DNA from: Cryobacterium sp. SO2
Lineage (GTDB): Bacteria > Actinomycetota > Actinomycetes > Actinomycetales > Microbacteriaceae
Length of the DNA: 64,000 nt
Direction of reading: 5' to 3'
Assembly (NCBI RefSeq): GCF_026151165.2
Contig: NZ_CP117849.1
Span: 1,860,001 to 1,924,000, forward strand
Part shown: one piece after another, positions 18,266 through 28,052 of the stretch
Position numbering within the stretch: the first letter of the stretch is position 1
Layout: every line of letters begins with the position of its first letter
Notes under the pieces: generated by a model
The model's database searches: none
Seen by the model: only the letters and a program-made list of their open reading frames with translations
Told to the model about the DNA's origin: nothing
Position numbers and translations under genes: made by a program

Positions 18266-19285
18266 GTGGTGTCAGATCGCAGCCTCGAAGTGCTCCGCGT
18301 CATCGTGCAGGACTACGTGGCGTCCCGCGAGCCCGTCGGCTCCAAGTCGATCGTCGACCGCCATGCATTCGGCGTGTCGGCCGCCACGATCCGCAACGAC
18401 ATGGCCTTGCTCGAAGAGGAAGAACTCATCGTCGCGCCGCACACGTCGTCCGGGCGTATCCCCACCGACAAGGGCTACAGATTGTTCGTCGACCACCTGG
18501 CCGACCTGCGCCCCCTCACGGGCGCGCAGCGGCAGGCGATCGAGGTCTTCCTCGGCCAGTCGGCCGACCTCGACGAGGTCCTCGCCCGCAGCGTGCGGCT
18601 GCTCTCCCAGCTCACCCACCAGGTGGCCCTCGTTCAGTACCCCTCACTGTCGCGCGCCACTGTGCGCCACATCGAACTGGTGCCGCTCAGCGACACCCGC
18701 GTGCTGTCGGTGCTGATCACCGACTCCGGCCGGGTGGAACAGCGCGTAGTGGAATTGCCCCGCCCGATCGCTGAGGCGGCCCTGGCCGAACTGCGTTCCC
18801 GGCTCAACGCCGTCGTCGGCGGCCTCGGCATGGCCGCGGCCGCGACGGCGCTGAGCGGGCCGACCGGCCTCGGCGCGCCGGAGCAGACCGACCTCGTCGA
18901 CCTCATCACCGGCACCCTGCGCGATCAGGTCGGGGCCAACCGCCAGGACCGATTGGTCATGGCCGGGGCGGCGAACCTCGTGCGCACGGAGGAAGACTTC
19001 ACCGGCAGCATCTACCCGGTGCTCGAGGCCATCGAGGAGCAGGTCGTGCTGTTGCGCCTGTTCGGCGAGATGGCCACGGACCAGCACGGCGTCTCTGTGA
19101 GCATCGGCCGCGAGAACGCGCCGTTCGGCCTGGGTGAAACCTCCGTGCTGACCAGCGGCTATACCTCGCGCGGAGACGCCGCCCGCCTGGGCGTTCTCGG
19201 CCCGACCCGCATGGACTATTCCAACAACATGGCGGCCGTGCGCGCCGTCGCCCGGTACCTCTCCCGCCTGCTCGGCGAGAACTGA
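18266..19285 (+). CDS. hrcA: Heat-inducible transcriptional repressor HrcA
   Basis: 339 residues. N-terminal winged helix (SLEVLRVIVQDYV, GVSAATIRNDMALLEEE), the conserved SSGRIPTDKGYRLFVD, then a GAF-like and dimerisation domain with RVLSVLITDSGRVEQR and, near the C-terminus, LGPTRMDYSNNMAAVRAVARYL. It represses chaperone genes at CIRCE sites and is itself folded by GroEL. GTG 18266 lies ten bases after GGGAGG; a second GTG follows at 18269. A CIRCE-like site lies upstream. It is followed by dnaJ after 59 bases, the usual actinobacterial hrcA-dnaJ2 pair. Confidence 0.95.
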   Translation: MVSDRSLEVLRVIVQDYVASREPVGSKSIVDRHAFGVSAATIRNDMALLEEEELIVAPHTSSGRIPTDKGYRLFVDHLADLRPLTGAQRQAIEVFLGQSADLDEVLARSVRLLSQLTHQVALVQYPSLSRATVRHIELVPLSDTRVLSVLITDSGRVEQRVVELPRPIAEAALAELRSRLNAVVGGLGMAAAATALSGPTGLGAPEQTDLVDLITGTLRDQVGANRQDRLVMAGAANLVRTEEDFTGSIYPVLEAIEEQVVLLRLFGEMATDQHGVSVSIGRENAPFGLGETSVLTSGYTSRGDAARLGVLGPTRMDYSNNMAAVRAVARYLSRLLGEN

Positions 19286-19344
19286 CCGCTCCAGCTCACT
19301 TTCGACACGAATTCCCAACCCCAGAACCCCGAGGAGAGCCAGCT

Positions 19345-20454
19345 TTGGCTGACCACTACGAAGCACTCGGCGTCGCGCGCGACGCCACCACAGACGAGAT
19401 CAAGAAGGCCTACCGCCGGCTTGCCCGTCAGCTGCACCCCGATGTGAACCCCGGCGCTGAGGCGTCGGAGCGGTTCAAGACCGTCACGCACGCCTATGAC
19501 GTACTCTCGGACCCGAAGCAGCGCCAGAACTACGACCGCGGCGGCGACGGCCGCTCCAACCAGGGTGGCGGCTTCGATGCCGGCAACTTCGGCGACATCT
19601 TCGAGACCTTCTTCGGCGGCGGAGGCGGCGGCTCTCGCGGTCCCCGGTCCCGTCGCGAACGCGGGCAGGACGCCCTCATCCGGGTCGAACTCGACCTCGA
19701 CGAGGTCATCTTCGGCACCCACCGCGACATCGAGGTGGACACCGCGATCGTCTGCGCCACCTGCTCCGGCACCTGTTGCCAGCCCGGCACCTCCCCGGTC
19801 ACCTGCGATATCTGCCACGGCACCGGCAGCATCCAGCGCGCCGTGCGGTCGCTGCTCGGCAACGTCATGACCTCCAGCCCCTGCGGTTCGTGCCGTGGCT
19901 ACGGCACCATCATCGCCACCCCGTGCATCACCTGCCAGGGCCAGGGGCGCGTGCGTGCGCGCCGCACGGTTCCCGTCGACATCCCCGCCGGCGTCGACAC
20001 TGGCCTACGCCTGCAGATGCCCGGCAGCGGCGAAGCCGGACCTGCCGGCGGACCCAACGGCGACCTGTACCTCGAAATGAAGGTGCGCCACCACGACGTC
20101 TTCAGCCGCGACGGCGACGACCTGCTCTGCACCCTGTCGGTGCCGATGACCGACGCGATCCTCGGGGCCACGGCCACGGTCGCGGCTCTGGACGGCGACA
20201 TCGAGGTCGAGTTGCGCCCCGGCGTTCAGGCCGGCGAGATCCTCACCGTCAAGGACCGCGGCGTCACGCGCCTGCGCGGCAACGGCCGCGGCGACCTGCG
20301 GGTCGGCGTGCAGGTACTCACCCCCACCAAGCTCGACCACAAGGAACGCGAACTCATCGAAGCGTTCGCGGCCAGGCACAAGGTGCCAGCGCCGGCGCTC
20401 AGCCACTTCCAGCAGGGCCTGTTCGCGAAGCTCCGCGACCGGTTCCTGGGCTGA
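19345..20454 (+). CDS. dnaJ: Molecular chaperone DnaJ (DnaJ2 type)
   Basis: 369 residues: J domain with HPD at 31-33, Gly/Phe-rich linker (FGGGGGGS), zinc domain with four Cys pairs (CATC, CDIC, CGSC, CITC) and C-terminal substrate-binding domains. It is the co-chaperone that stimulates DnaK. The first zinc repeat reads CATCSGTC, with Cys instead of the final Gly of CxxCxGxG; this fits the DnaJ2 branch linked to hrcA. Start TTG 19345 is preceded by GAGGAG at good spacing and by no better codon. Upstream of rsmE in the same direction. Confidence 0.95.
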   Translation: MADHYEALGVARDATTDEIKKAYRRLARQLHPDVNPGAEASERFKTVTHAYDVLSDPKQRQNYDRGGDGRSNQGGGFDAGNFGDIFETFFGGGGGGSRGPRSRRERGQDALIRVELDLDEVIFGTHRDIEVDTAIVCATCSGTCCQPGTSPVTCDICHGTGSIQRAVRSLLGNVMTSSPCGSCRGYGTIIATPCITCQGQGRVRARRTVPVDIPAGVDTGLRLQMPGSGEAGPAGGPNGDLYLEMKVRHHDVFSRDGDDLLCTLSVPMTDAILGATATVAALDGDIEVELRPGVQAGEILTVKDRGVTRLRGNGRGDLRVGVQVLTPTKLDHKERELIEAFAARHKVPAPALSHFQQGLFAKLRDRFLG

Positions 20455-20468
20455 TCCGGCCCACCTCC

Positions 20469-21212
20469 ATGGCGCATTTCTTCCTGTCCGAAACCCTCGG
20501 CACGCTGGGCGACCCCGCCGTTGGCGCCATGGTGAGCGTCACCGGCGCCGAGGCCAAGCACGCTGTCACGGTCAGTCGGGTGCGGCCGGGGGAGACCCTG
20601 CTGCTTGGCGACGGCGCCGGCCTCATGCTCGACGTCACGGTGCTCACGGCAGCTCCGGCCGAACTCACCGTGCGGGTCGACGGGGTCCGGCGCAGCTCTC
20701 CCGCCGCGCCACGGATCGTCCTCGTGCAGGCCCTGGCCAAGGGCGACCGCGACGAACTCGCCGTGCAGGCTGCCACCGAGCTGGGTATCGACGGGGTTGT
20801 GCCGTGGGCGGCGAGCCGTTCGGTGGCGCGCTGGGAGGGTGTGAAGATCGCCAAGGGTCAGGCCCGCTGGGCGGCCATCGTGCGGGAGGCCAGCAAGCAG
20901 TCGATCCGGCCGTGGCTGCCAGAGGTCTCCCCGCTGACCACCACGAAGCAGTTGGCCGCGCTGGCCGCGACCACTCGGATGCTGTTGCTCGAGCCGACCG
21001 CGTTCGCCCGGCTCACCACGATTACCGCGCCAACGGACGACCGCGACATCGTGCTCGTCGTGGGCCCTGAGGGCGGCATCGCCCCCTCCGAACTCGACAT
21101 TCTCGAGAACGCCGGCGCCAGCCGGGTGCGCCTGGGCGACACCGTCCTGCGCACGTCAACGGCCGGCCCGGCCGCCGTCGCCATCCTGAACGCAACCCTC
21201 GGCCGCTGGTAG
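20469..21212 (+). CDS. rsmE: 16S rRNA (uracil-1498-N3)-methyltransferase
   Basis: 247 residues. An N-terminal PUA-like domain (AEAKHAVTVSRVRPGETLLL) is followed by a SPOUT methyltransferase domain with LVQALAKGDRDELAVQAATE, a central REASKQSIR motif, VGPEGGIAPSE and the knot-forming LGDTVLRTSTAGPAAVAIL. It methylates U1498 of 16S rRNA. ATG 20469 is only 14 bases after the dnaJ stop and has no obvious ribosome site, so coupling to dnaJ translation is likely. The order hrcA-dnaJ-rsmE is conserved in actinobacteria. Confidence 0.94.
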   Translation: MAHFFLSETLGTLGDPAVGAMVSVTGAEAKHAVTVSRVRPGETLLLGDGAGLMLDVTVLTAAPAELTVRVDGVRRSSPAAPRIVLVQALAKGDRDELAVQAATELGIDGVVPWAASRSVARWEGVKIAKGQARWAAIVREASKQSIRPWLPEVSPLTTTKQLAALAATTRMLLLEPTAFARLTTITAPTDDRDIVLVVGPEGGIAPSELDILENAGASRVRLGDTVLRTSTAGPAAVAILNATLGRW

Positions 21213-21219
21213 TTCCGCT

Positions 21220-21225
21220 TAAGAT
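21220..21225 (+). promoter_or_regulatory. -10 element (TAAGAT) of leaderless HIT gene
   Basis: TAAGAT, six bases, then ATG 21232. It probably starts a separate transcript for the HIT-phoH-ybeY-CBS-era run. Confidence 0.5.
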
Positions 21226-21231
21226 AGAGAT

Positions 21232-21583
21232 ATGGCTTCCCCCGCTGCAGAACCCACGATCTTCAGCCGTATCGTCGCGCGCGAAATTCCCGCGACCATC
21301 GTGGCGGAAACCGATCACGTGATCGCGTTCAACGACATCCACCCGCAAGCGCCCGTGCATGTCGTGGTGACCACCAAGACGCAGCTCTATCGCAACGTCG
21401 GTGAGCTCGCCGCGGGCGACCCGGCCCTGCTGGCCGAGCTGATCGCCGTGGCCGGCAGAGTCGCCGACGAGCACTGCTCGGGCGAATACCGCCTCGTCTT
21501 CAACACCGGCGCGTCCGCCGGACAGACTGTCTTCCACGTGCACGCCCACGTCCTCGGCGGCGGCCTCGAGGAGGGCACGCTTG

Positions 21584-21594
<11 letters not shown>
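21232..21594 (+). CDS. HIT family nucleotide-binding protein
   Basis: 120 residues with the histidine triad HVHAHVLGG near the C-terminus, preceded by YRLVFNTGASAGQTVFHVHAH, and the N-terminal TIFSRIVAREIPATIV of the HINT branch. HINT proteins are nucleoside-phosphoramidase-type hydrolases. Full length for the branch. It overlaps phoH by 11 bases; the order HIT-phoH-ybeY is widely conserved. A TAAGAT -10 six bases before the ATG suggests a leaderless operon start here. Confidence 0.93.
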
Positions 21595-22641
<1,047 letters not shown>

Positions 22642-22645
<4 letters not shown>

Positions 22646-23109
22646 GCATCGAAATCAACAACGAGTCGGCCATCCCGGTCGACGAAGCCGCCATCCTCCG
22701 GCTGGCCGCCTTCGCCCTCGACGCCATGCACGTGCACGCAGACGCCGAACTGGCGATCGTGCTCGTCGACGAGGGCGCCATGGAACAGCTGCACGTGCAG
22801 TGGATGGACGAACCTGGCCCCACCGACGTGCTGAGCTTCCCGATGGACGAACTGCGCCCGGGCACCGAGGACGCGCAGACCCCGCCAGGCCTGCTCGGCG
22901 ACATCGTGCTCTGCCCCCAGGTGGCGCAGGGCCAGGCCGAGACTGCGGGGCACAGCACCCTCGACGAACTGCTGCTGCTCACCACCCACGGCGTGCTGCA
23001 CCTGCTGGGCTTCGACCACGCCGAGCCCGAAGAAGAGAAGGAGATGTTCGGCATCCAGCGCGACATCCTGATCGGCTTCGCCATGCAGGAACGACGCCGC
23101 ACCACATGA
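22642..23109 (+). CDS. ybeY: Endoribonuclease / rRNA maturation factor YbeY
   Basis: 155 residues. The zinc-binding motif HGVLHLLGFDH has H116, H120 and H126; upstream are DVLSFPMDE and LLGDIVLCP. YbeY is a metal-dependent endoribonuclease in 16S rRNA 3'-end maturation and ribosome quality control. TTG 22642 overlaps the phoH stop by four bases, so it is translationally coupled; its own stop overlaps the following ATG (ATGA). Confidence 0.95.
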
Positions 23110-24428
23110 TCGTCGGGTGGTTCCTCACGGCCGCCATCCTGCTCGTCGCGTTCGGCGGGCTGATGGCCGCCGTCGACTCCTCAATCACATCCCAGTCCCG
23201 GGCCGACATCGCCGAACTCGCCGTGACGAGCCGGGCGAAGCGGTCTCTCCGCGCCATCTCCGCCGACACCGGCGCTCACCTCAACGCCATCAACTTCGTC
23301 CGGATTATCGCGGAGACCACCGCCGCGGTGCTCGTCACCCTGGTGTTCGCCACGACGATCGAACAGATCTGGCTGGCGCTGCTGCTGTCGGCGCTGCTCA
23401 TGACGGCGGTCTCGTTCGTGCTCGTCGGGGCCAGCCCCCGCAGCGTGGGCCGCGCCCACCCGAAAACCCTGCTGGTGCTCACGGCCGTGCTCGTGCACTT
23501 CCTCAGGGTGCTGCTCGGACCGGTGGCCAACGCCCTCGTCGCACTCGGCAACAGGGTGACGCCCGGTCGCAGTCGGCTCGCCACCTTTACTTCGGAGGAC
23601 CAGCTTCTGAGCATGGTCGATGAGGCGACGGAACTGGACGTGATCGAGGAAGACGACCGCGAGCTCATCCACTCGATCTTCGAGTTCAGCGAGACCGTGG
23701 TGCGTGAGGTGATGATCCCGCGCACCGATATGGTCACCATCGACGCCGACGCAACTGTCGGCGCGGCGATGGGCCTGTTCCTCAGCAAGGGCTACTCCAG
23801 GGTCCCCGTGGTCGATGGCGAAGTCGACGACGTCATCGGGGTACTCTACCTGCGCGACGTAGCCAGGCTCGTCTACGAACGCCCCCGCAACCTGGAGACG
23901 CTCCGAGTGCGGGAACTGGCCAAGCCGGCGCAGTTCGTGCCCGAGTCCAAGAAGGCCGACGCCCTGCTCCGCCAGATGCAGCTGGAATCCAACCACCTCG
24001 CCATGGTCGTCGACGAGTACGGCGGAATCGCCGGACTCGTGACCCTGGAGGACCTGATCGAGGAACTCGTCGGCGACATCTCCGACGAATACGATCGCGA
24101 CGTCGTCGAGATCGAAGACCTGGGTTCAGGCCGCTTCCGGGTGAGTGCCCGGCTGCCCGTCGACGAACTCGGCGAACTCTTCGACCTCGACCTCGACGAC
24201 GACGAGGTGGACTCGGTCGGCGGACTGCTGGCCAAGGCCCTCGGTAGGTTGCCGGTGGCCGGGTCCGAAGCCAGAACCAGCGGATTGATCCTCACCGCAG
24301 AGCGCACTGAGGGTCGCCGCAAACGAATCAGCACAGTGCTGGTCGAACCAGACAAGGCGTTGAGAGACGCCCAGTCCGCATTCCTGGGAATGCCGGACGC
24401 AGAAGGAGCACACGGCCATGACAAGTGA
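23106..24428 (+). CDS. CNNM/CorC-type transporter with CBS pair (hemolysin family)
   Basis: 440 residues from ATG 23106, which overlaps the ybeY stop. An N-terminal DUF21 membrane domain of about four helices (to about residue 150) is followed by two CBS domains (TDMVTIDADATVGAAMGLFL; SKKADALLRQMQLESNHLAMVVDEYGGIAGLVTLEDLIEE in parts) and a C-terminal CorC_HlyC domain (GSGRFRVSARLPVDEL). Family members mediate divalent-cation (Mg, Co) efflux; hemolysin is a historical name. The frame is open much further upstream, but that is the shadow of ybeY. Overlaps era by 11 bases. Confidence 0.92.
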   Translation: MIVGWFLTAAILLVAFGGLMAAVDSSITSQSRADIAELAVTSRAKRSLRAISADTGAHLNAINFVRIIAETTAAVLVTLVFATTIEQIWLALLLSALLMTAVSFVLVGASPRSVGRAHPKTLLVLTAVLVHFLRVLLGPVANALVALGNRVTPGRSRLATFTSEDQLLSMVDEATELDVIEEDDRELIHSIFEFSETVVREVMIPRTDMVTIDADATVGAAMGLFLSKGYSRVPVVDGEVDDVIGVLYLRDVARLVYERPRNLETLRVRELAKPAQFVPESKKADALLRQMQLESNHLAMVVDEYGGIAGLVTLEDLIEELVGDISDEYDRDVVEIEDLGSGRFRVSARLPVDELGELFDLDLDDDEVDSVGGLLAKALGRLPVAGSEARTSGLILTAERTEGRRKRISTVLVEPDKALRDAQSAFLGMPDAEGAHGHDK

Positions 24429-25320
24429 ACCTGATTTCCGGGCGGGGTTCGTCTCCTTCGTCGGACGACCCAATGTGGGCAAGTCCACGCTGACGAACGC
24501 CCTGGTGGGGGAGAAGGTCGCCATCACGTCGTCGAAGCCGCAGACCACCCGCCGCGCCATCCGCGGCATCGTGCACCAGAAGAACGGCCAGCTGATCCTG
24601 GTCGATACCCCCGGCATCCACCGGCCCCGCACCCTGCTCGGCGAGCGGCTGAACAGCCTGGTGCAGTCCACCCTGAGCGGCGTCGACGTGGTGGGCCTCT
24701 GCATTCCGGCGAATGAACCGATCGGGCCGGGCGACAAGTTCATCAACGAACAGCTCGACAACTTCCCGCGCGCCAAGAAGGTCGCCATCGTCACGAAGAT
24801 CGACATGTCGTCCAAGACCAGCGTGGCCAACCAGCTCCTCGCGGTGTCGCAGCTGCGCGACTGGGAGGCCATCGTGCCGATCTCCGCGACCAGCCGCATC
24901 CAGCTCGACGTGCTCAGCAGCGAACTGCTGCGCCTGCTGCCGCTCAGCGACGCGCCGCTGTACCCGGCGGATGCCGTCACCGACGAGAGCCTGGAATCCA
25001 GGATCTCCGAGTACATCCGTGAGGCCGCCCTCGAGGGTGTGACCGACGAGCTGCCGCACTCGATCGCCGTCACGATCGACGACATCATCGAGCGTGACGA
25101 CCAGGAGCTCGTGGAGATCTACGCGAACCTGTTCGTGGAACGGGACAGCCAGAAGGGCATCATCATCGGCAAGTCGGGCAGCCGGCTCAAGGATGTCGGC
25201 ATGCGCGCCCGCAAGCAGATCGAACCGCTCATCGGCAAGCGAGTGTTCCTGTCGTTGCGGGTGAAGGTCGCCAAGGAATGGCAGCGCGACCCGAAGCAGC
25301 TCGGCCGCCTCGGCTTCTAG
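24418..25320 (+). CDS. era: GTPase Era
   Basis: 300 residues, normal length. G1 GRPNVGKS (about 16-23), G3 DTPG, G4 TKID, G5 SAT, then a C-terminal KH domain with GIIIGKSGSRLKDVG. Era binds the 16S rRNA 3' end in small-subunit assembly. It closes the phoH-ybeY-CBS-era run, all of whose genes overlap, so ribosome-maturation functions are produced together. ATG 24418 lies inside the end of the preceding gene. No terminator was seen; a repeat array follows. Confidence 0.96.
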   Translation: MTSEPDFRAGFVSFVGRPNVGKSTLTNALVGEKVAITSSKPQTTRRAIRGIVHQKNGQLILVDTPGIHRPRTLLGERLNSLVQSTLSGVDVVGLCIPANEPIGPGDKFINEQLDNFPRAKKVAIVTKIDMSSKTSVANQLLAVSQLRDWEAIVPISATSRIQLDVLSSELLRLLPLSDAPLYPADAVTDESLESRISEYIREAALEGVTDELPHSIAVTIDDIIERDDQELVEIYANLFVERDSQKGIIIGKSGSRLKDVGMRARKQIEPLIGKRVFLSLRVKVAKEWQRDPKQLGRLGF

Positions 25321-25362
25321 CCAGTAGACCCCGCCCCGATGTGGCCCCGCGCCACGTCGGTC

Positions 25363-25552
25363 GGTCGAGCCTGTGCAGACCCCGCGACCCGGCCTCCAGA
25401 GCGCCGGCATGCGATGGTCGAGCTTGTCGAGACCCCGTAACCCGGCCTCAAAACGCGCCCATCCGTTGGTCGAGCCTGTCGAGACCCCGCTACTCGGCCT
25501 CGAGAACGCACCCCGCGCTGGTCGAGCCTGTCGAGACCCGGCGACCCGGCCT
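25363..25552. repeat. Array of four 52-bp direct repeats
   Basis: Each unit starts GGTCGAGCCTGTCGAGACC (minor variants) and continues to CCCGGCCT; units begin at 25363, 25416, 25468 and 25520, spacing 53, 52 and 52. The first 33 bases are conserved and the remaining 19 vary. Related sequence occurs inverted at 27543-27580. This GGTCGAG...CGAGACC element is a dispersed intergenic repeat type of Microbacteriaceae-like genomes as I know them. The stretch holds no credible gene. Confidence 0.8.
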
Positions 25553-25585
25553 CAGAGCAGCTGGGTATTAGTCGAAGTCACGTTC

Positions 25586-25629
25586 TGAGGAGATAGTGAC
25601 TTTATGAGGAGATAGTGAGTTTATGAGGA
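25586..25629. repeat. 19-bp tandem repeat (2.3 copies)
   Basis: TGAGGAGATAGTGACTTTA at 25586-25604 is repeated at 25605-25623 with one change, plus a six-base partial. AT-rich compared with flanks. It sits between the 52-bp array and the DUF222 promoter; purpose unknown. Confidence 0.75.
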
Positions 25630-25769
25630 CGGAATCGGCCATAACGTCCTAATTTGCGGCCTATTTCCTATTAAACGTGCGTCGCCCTCCGCTGGGTCCA
25701 GCCGGATAAATCCGCGAGATTGCCCTGTGGATAACATGAGATATCCTCGCATTAGCCTCTCATTCGTGG

Positions 25770-25775
25770 GAGAAT
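25770..25775 (+). promoter_or_regulatory. Extended -10 (TGG-GAGAAT) of DUF222/HNH gene
   Basis: GAGAAT preceded by TGG, then six bases and ATG 25782; consistent with a leaderless mRNA. The bases could also serve as a GGGAG ribosome site, in which case TAGCCT at 25753-25758 would be the -10. Confidence 0.4.
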
Positions 25776-25781
25776 GAAGGT

Positions 25782-27512
25782 ATGGACGAAGACCTGGCAG
25801 GTGGTTCCACAGCAGCAGCGGGAGACACTCCCGGTGCGGATGCGCCGTGTGATTGGAACACGAGCCTTGCCGGCCCGGCCCGGGTTGCGCCGGCTGGCAC
25901 GCCCGCTGGCGGCGGGGCCCGCCGCGCCCCGGGCGACAAGCGGCCGCAGTGGCGGGACCCGTCCGAGCTGCCTGGAGTGCAGAGGGTGCTGGCCGGGGCG
26001 TTCGGCGAGAAGTTGAAGGCCATTGATGGGCTTGCTCGGCAGTTCCAAGACCTGATGGAGTCCATCGACGTGGAGGGTTTGAGCGACCCTGAGGTGGTGG
26101 CGCTTACTCAGATGGTGGAGCGCACCGGCCGGCCGGTGGACGCGGCCCGGGTGGCGACGGCGACCGTGGTGGGGTACCGGTCGCGGCGGTTCCTGGGCAC
26201 CGACTCCCTGGCGTGGAGGTTGGGCTGCTCGCACGCGAACGACCTCCTCACCCGGTTGACGGGCGCGTCGGTGCCGGAGATGAAGCGGCGGGTAGCGCTG
26301 GGCGACAAGGTCTGCCCGCGGGTGCTCGGCGACAGGGTGTTGGAGCCAGTGTTCCCGGTGGTCACTGCGGCACTGCAGGCGGGTGAGCTGGGTGTTGATG
26401 CGGCGGAGATCATTGTGAAGGGTCTGGCCGACTACACGGTTCATGGCCGGTTTGATGCGAACCAGGATGACGTGCACGGCTGTGAAGCGGCCCTGGTCGA
26501 AAGTGCAACCGGGTCGGTGTTCGGCCGCATTCCCGGCCCCGGCGACGACCCGGATGGCAGCGACTCCGACGCGGTGTTCACCGGCCCGGTGGCACGACTG
26601 GGCGACTCGGACGGGTCCGTCTACTCCGTCGATTCTCTGCACGCCATGGCCCTGCAGTGGCAAGCGTTCCTCAACCCCGACGGCGCCGCCCCCAACGAAG
26701 CAGTCCTCGAAGCGAAGTCGACGTTCTCCTTCGGCACACTCACCAACGGCCTCCACCCCCTGCGCGGCGCGGTGACGCCGGAACTGAAAGGCATCATGCA
26801 GGGCGTGTTCAACACCTTCCAGTCCGCCCGCTCCGCCCCCGCGTTCCCCTCCGCGGAGGACCAGCAGCGCATCGAGGCCGGTGAACTCGTGCCCGGTGAG
26901 GTCATCGACGAGCGCACCGGCGGGGAAAAGCGCGCCGACATCCTCCGCGGGATCCTCACCCAGGTCGCCCAAGACCCCCACACCCCGACCATGGGCGGCA
27001 TGCCGCCCACGGTGATGGTTCACGTGAGCGCCACGGACCTCCTCGCCGGGGTCGGGGTGGGGTGGATCGACGGGGTGGAGGGGCCGATCTCGATGACCAC
27101 GATCAACCAGATGATCGACAACGGCGGGTACCGGCCGATCTTCTTCGGCGGCAACGGCGCCGTCCTCGCCCTCGGCGACAAAGTACGCTGCTTCACAGCG
27201 CTGCAGCGCAAGGCCATCACGGCCCGCGATGGTGGCTGCGTCATCCCGGGCTGTGACTGCCCGCCGCAGTGGACCGAAGTCCACCATGTGACGTCCTGGC
27301 AGGACGGCGGGCCCACCGATGTCTCCAACGGGGTGCTGCTGTGTTGGTACCACCACCACACCCTCAGCACCGGTGGGTGGCAGATCCGGATGGTTTTGGG
27401 CATGCCCGAGGTCAAGGCACCAGCCTGGCTCGACCCGAGCCGCACCTGGCGGAAACTCAACCAGCATCGGGCGCATGACCCGCGGTCGCGGAGACCACCA
27501 CACACCGAGTGA
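25782..27512 (+). CDS. DUF222 / 13E12-type HNH endonuclease-domain protein
   Basis: 576 residues. N-terminal low-complexity Ala/Gly/Pro region, a helical DUF222 domain (about residues 60-440) and a C-terminal HNH domain: RDGGCVIPGCDCPP, then VHHVTSWQDGGPTDVSNGVLLCWYHHH in parts, with two Cys pairs (CVIPGC and CDCP) and catalytic HH. These match the 13E12 repeat family, multicopy in actinobacteria and named after REP13E12 of Mycobacterium tuberculosis. Its activity is unproven; a homing or mobile nuclease is often proposed. It is flanked by intergenic repeats on both sides, and the 5' third has more G-ending degenerate codons than neighbouring genes. No transposase or att site was found. Confidence 0.9.
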   Translation: MDEDLAGGSTAAAGDTPGADAPCDWNTSLAGPARVAPAGTPAGGGARRAPGDKRPQWRDPSELPGVQRVLAGAFGEKLKAIDGLARQFQDLMESIDVEGLSDPEVVALTQMVERTGRPVDAARVATATVVGYRSRRFLGTDSLAWRLGCSHANDLLTRLTGASVPEMKRRVALGDKVCPRVLGDRVLEPVFPVVTAALQAGELGVDAAEIIVKGLADYTVHGRFDANQDDVHGCEAALVESATGSVFGRIPGPGDDPDGSDSDAVFTGPVARLGDSDGSVYSVDSLHAMALQWQAFLNPDGAAPNEAVLEAKSTFSFGTLTNGLHPLRGAVTPELKGIMQGVFNTFQSARSAPAFPSAEDQQRIEAGELVPGEVIDERTGGEKRADILRGILTQVAQDPHTPTMGGMPPTVMVHVSATDLLAGVGVGWIDGVEGPISMTTINQMIDNGGYRPIFFGGNGAVLALGDKVRCFTALQRKAITARDGGCVIPGCDCPPQWTEVHHVTSWQDGGPTDVSNGVLLCWYHHHTLSTGGWQIRMVLGMPEVKAPAWLDPSRTWRKLNQHRAHDPRSRRPPHTE

Positions 27513-27542
27513 TCCGAGTGACCAGCACGTCACGGGGTCTAC

Positions 27543-27580
27543 TTCGACAGGCTCAGCACGGCGTCGACAAGCTCGACCAG
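27543..27580. repeat. Inverted copies of the GGTCGAG repeat core
   Basis: On the minus strand this reads CTGGTCGAGCTTGTCGAC and then GCTGAGCCTGTCGAA, matching the first 18 bases of the units in the 25363-25552 array, in opposite orientation and on the other side of the DUF222 gene. Confidence 0.65.
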
Positions 27581-27620
27581 CGAAGTGGGCGCGACCAGCG
27601 GGATGGGGCCTGTCTAGTGG

Positions 27621-28040
27621 TCAGCCCGCCGGCGTGCTTCCAGTGTTGATTCGCAGCAGCACGCGCTGCTTCGAGCCGGAGCGGCCGAGGCGTTCGATGA
27701 ACAGGAAGATCCGGTATTCAGCGCGGTACTTCCTGCCGAACACCTGCGTGAGCAGGGCACGACTCCGATCGTCGTCGACGATGATTGCGTTCGCTTCCAC
27801 CACGACGGCGCCATCCCGCACCGACCCGGTTCGGGAACACGGACGCAGCTGCACCCGAGAGTCGTTGCGCAGGCGCTTGACCTTGCCGCTCTCCTTCGGG
27901 GTCGTGACGATCAAGTCAGCACCATCGGCGGCGATCCACACCGGGGTGGACACGGGTTCGCCCGTGCGGCGGAAGGTGGTGAGAGAGACGAATCGTTCGT
28001 CGGCGAGGCCCGCGAGGGCAGCAGCGGTGGAATCGGGCAT
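27621..28040 (-). CDS. PPOX-class (F420/flavin-dependent) oxidoreductase
   Basis: 139 residues of the split-barrel FMN/F420-binding fold. Seen: ERFVSLTTFRRTGEPVSTPVWIA, a typical N-terminal signature; VTTPKESGKVKRLRNDSRVQL; and a C-terminal FGRKYRAEYRIFLFIERL. Members reduce substrates with deazaflavin F420 or FMN, or bind heme or biliverdin; the substrate is not deducible. ATG 28040 is chosen over GTG 28046 because TAGGGT lies exactly six bases upstream. Divergent from panE with about 110 bases between. Confidence 0.87.
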   Translation of the reverse strand: MPDSTAAALAGLADERFVSLTTFRRTGEPVSTPVWIAADGADLIVTTPKESGKVKRLRNDSRVQLRPCSRTGSVRDGAVVVEANAIIVDDDRSRALLTQVFGRKYRAEYRIFLFIERLGRSGSKQRVLLRINTGSTPAG

Positions 28041-28046
28041 TCCCAC

Positions 28047-28052
28047 ACCCTA
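28047..28052 (-). promoter_or_regulatory. -10 element (TAGGGT) of leaderless PPOX gene
   Basis: TAGGGT on the minus strand, six bases, then ATG 28040. The element decides between two candidate starts. Confidence 0.45.

Noticed and set aside
25363..25552. CRISPR array
   Set aside because: Only four units, a GC-rich 33-base core longer than the 19-base variable part, and no cas genes anywhere in the window.
25321..27620. Insertion sequence or transposon carrying the HNH gene
   Set aside because: No transposase, no terminal inverted repeats flanked by target duplications; the repeats differ in number and orientation on the two sides.
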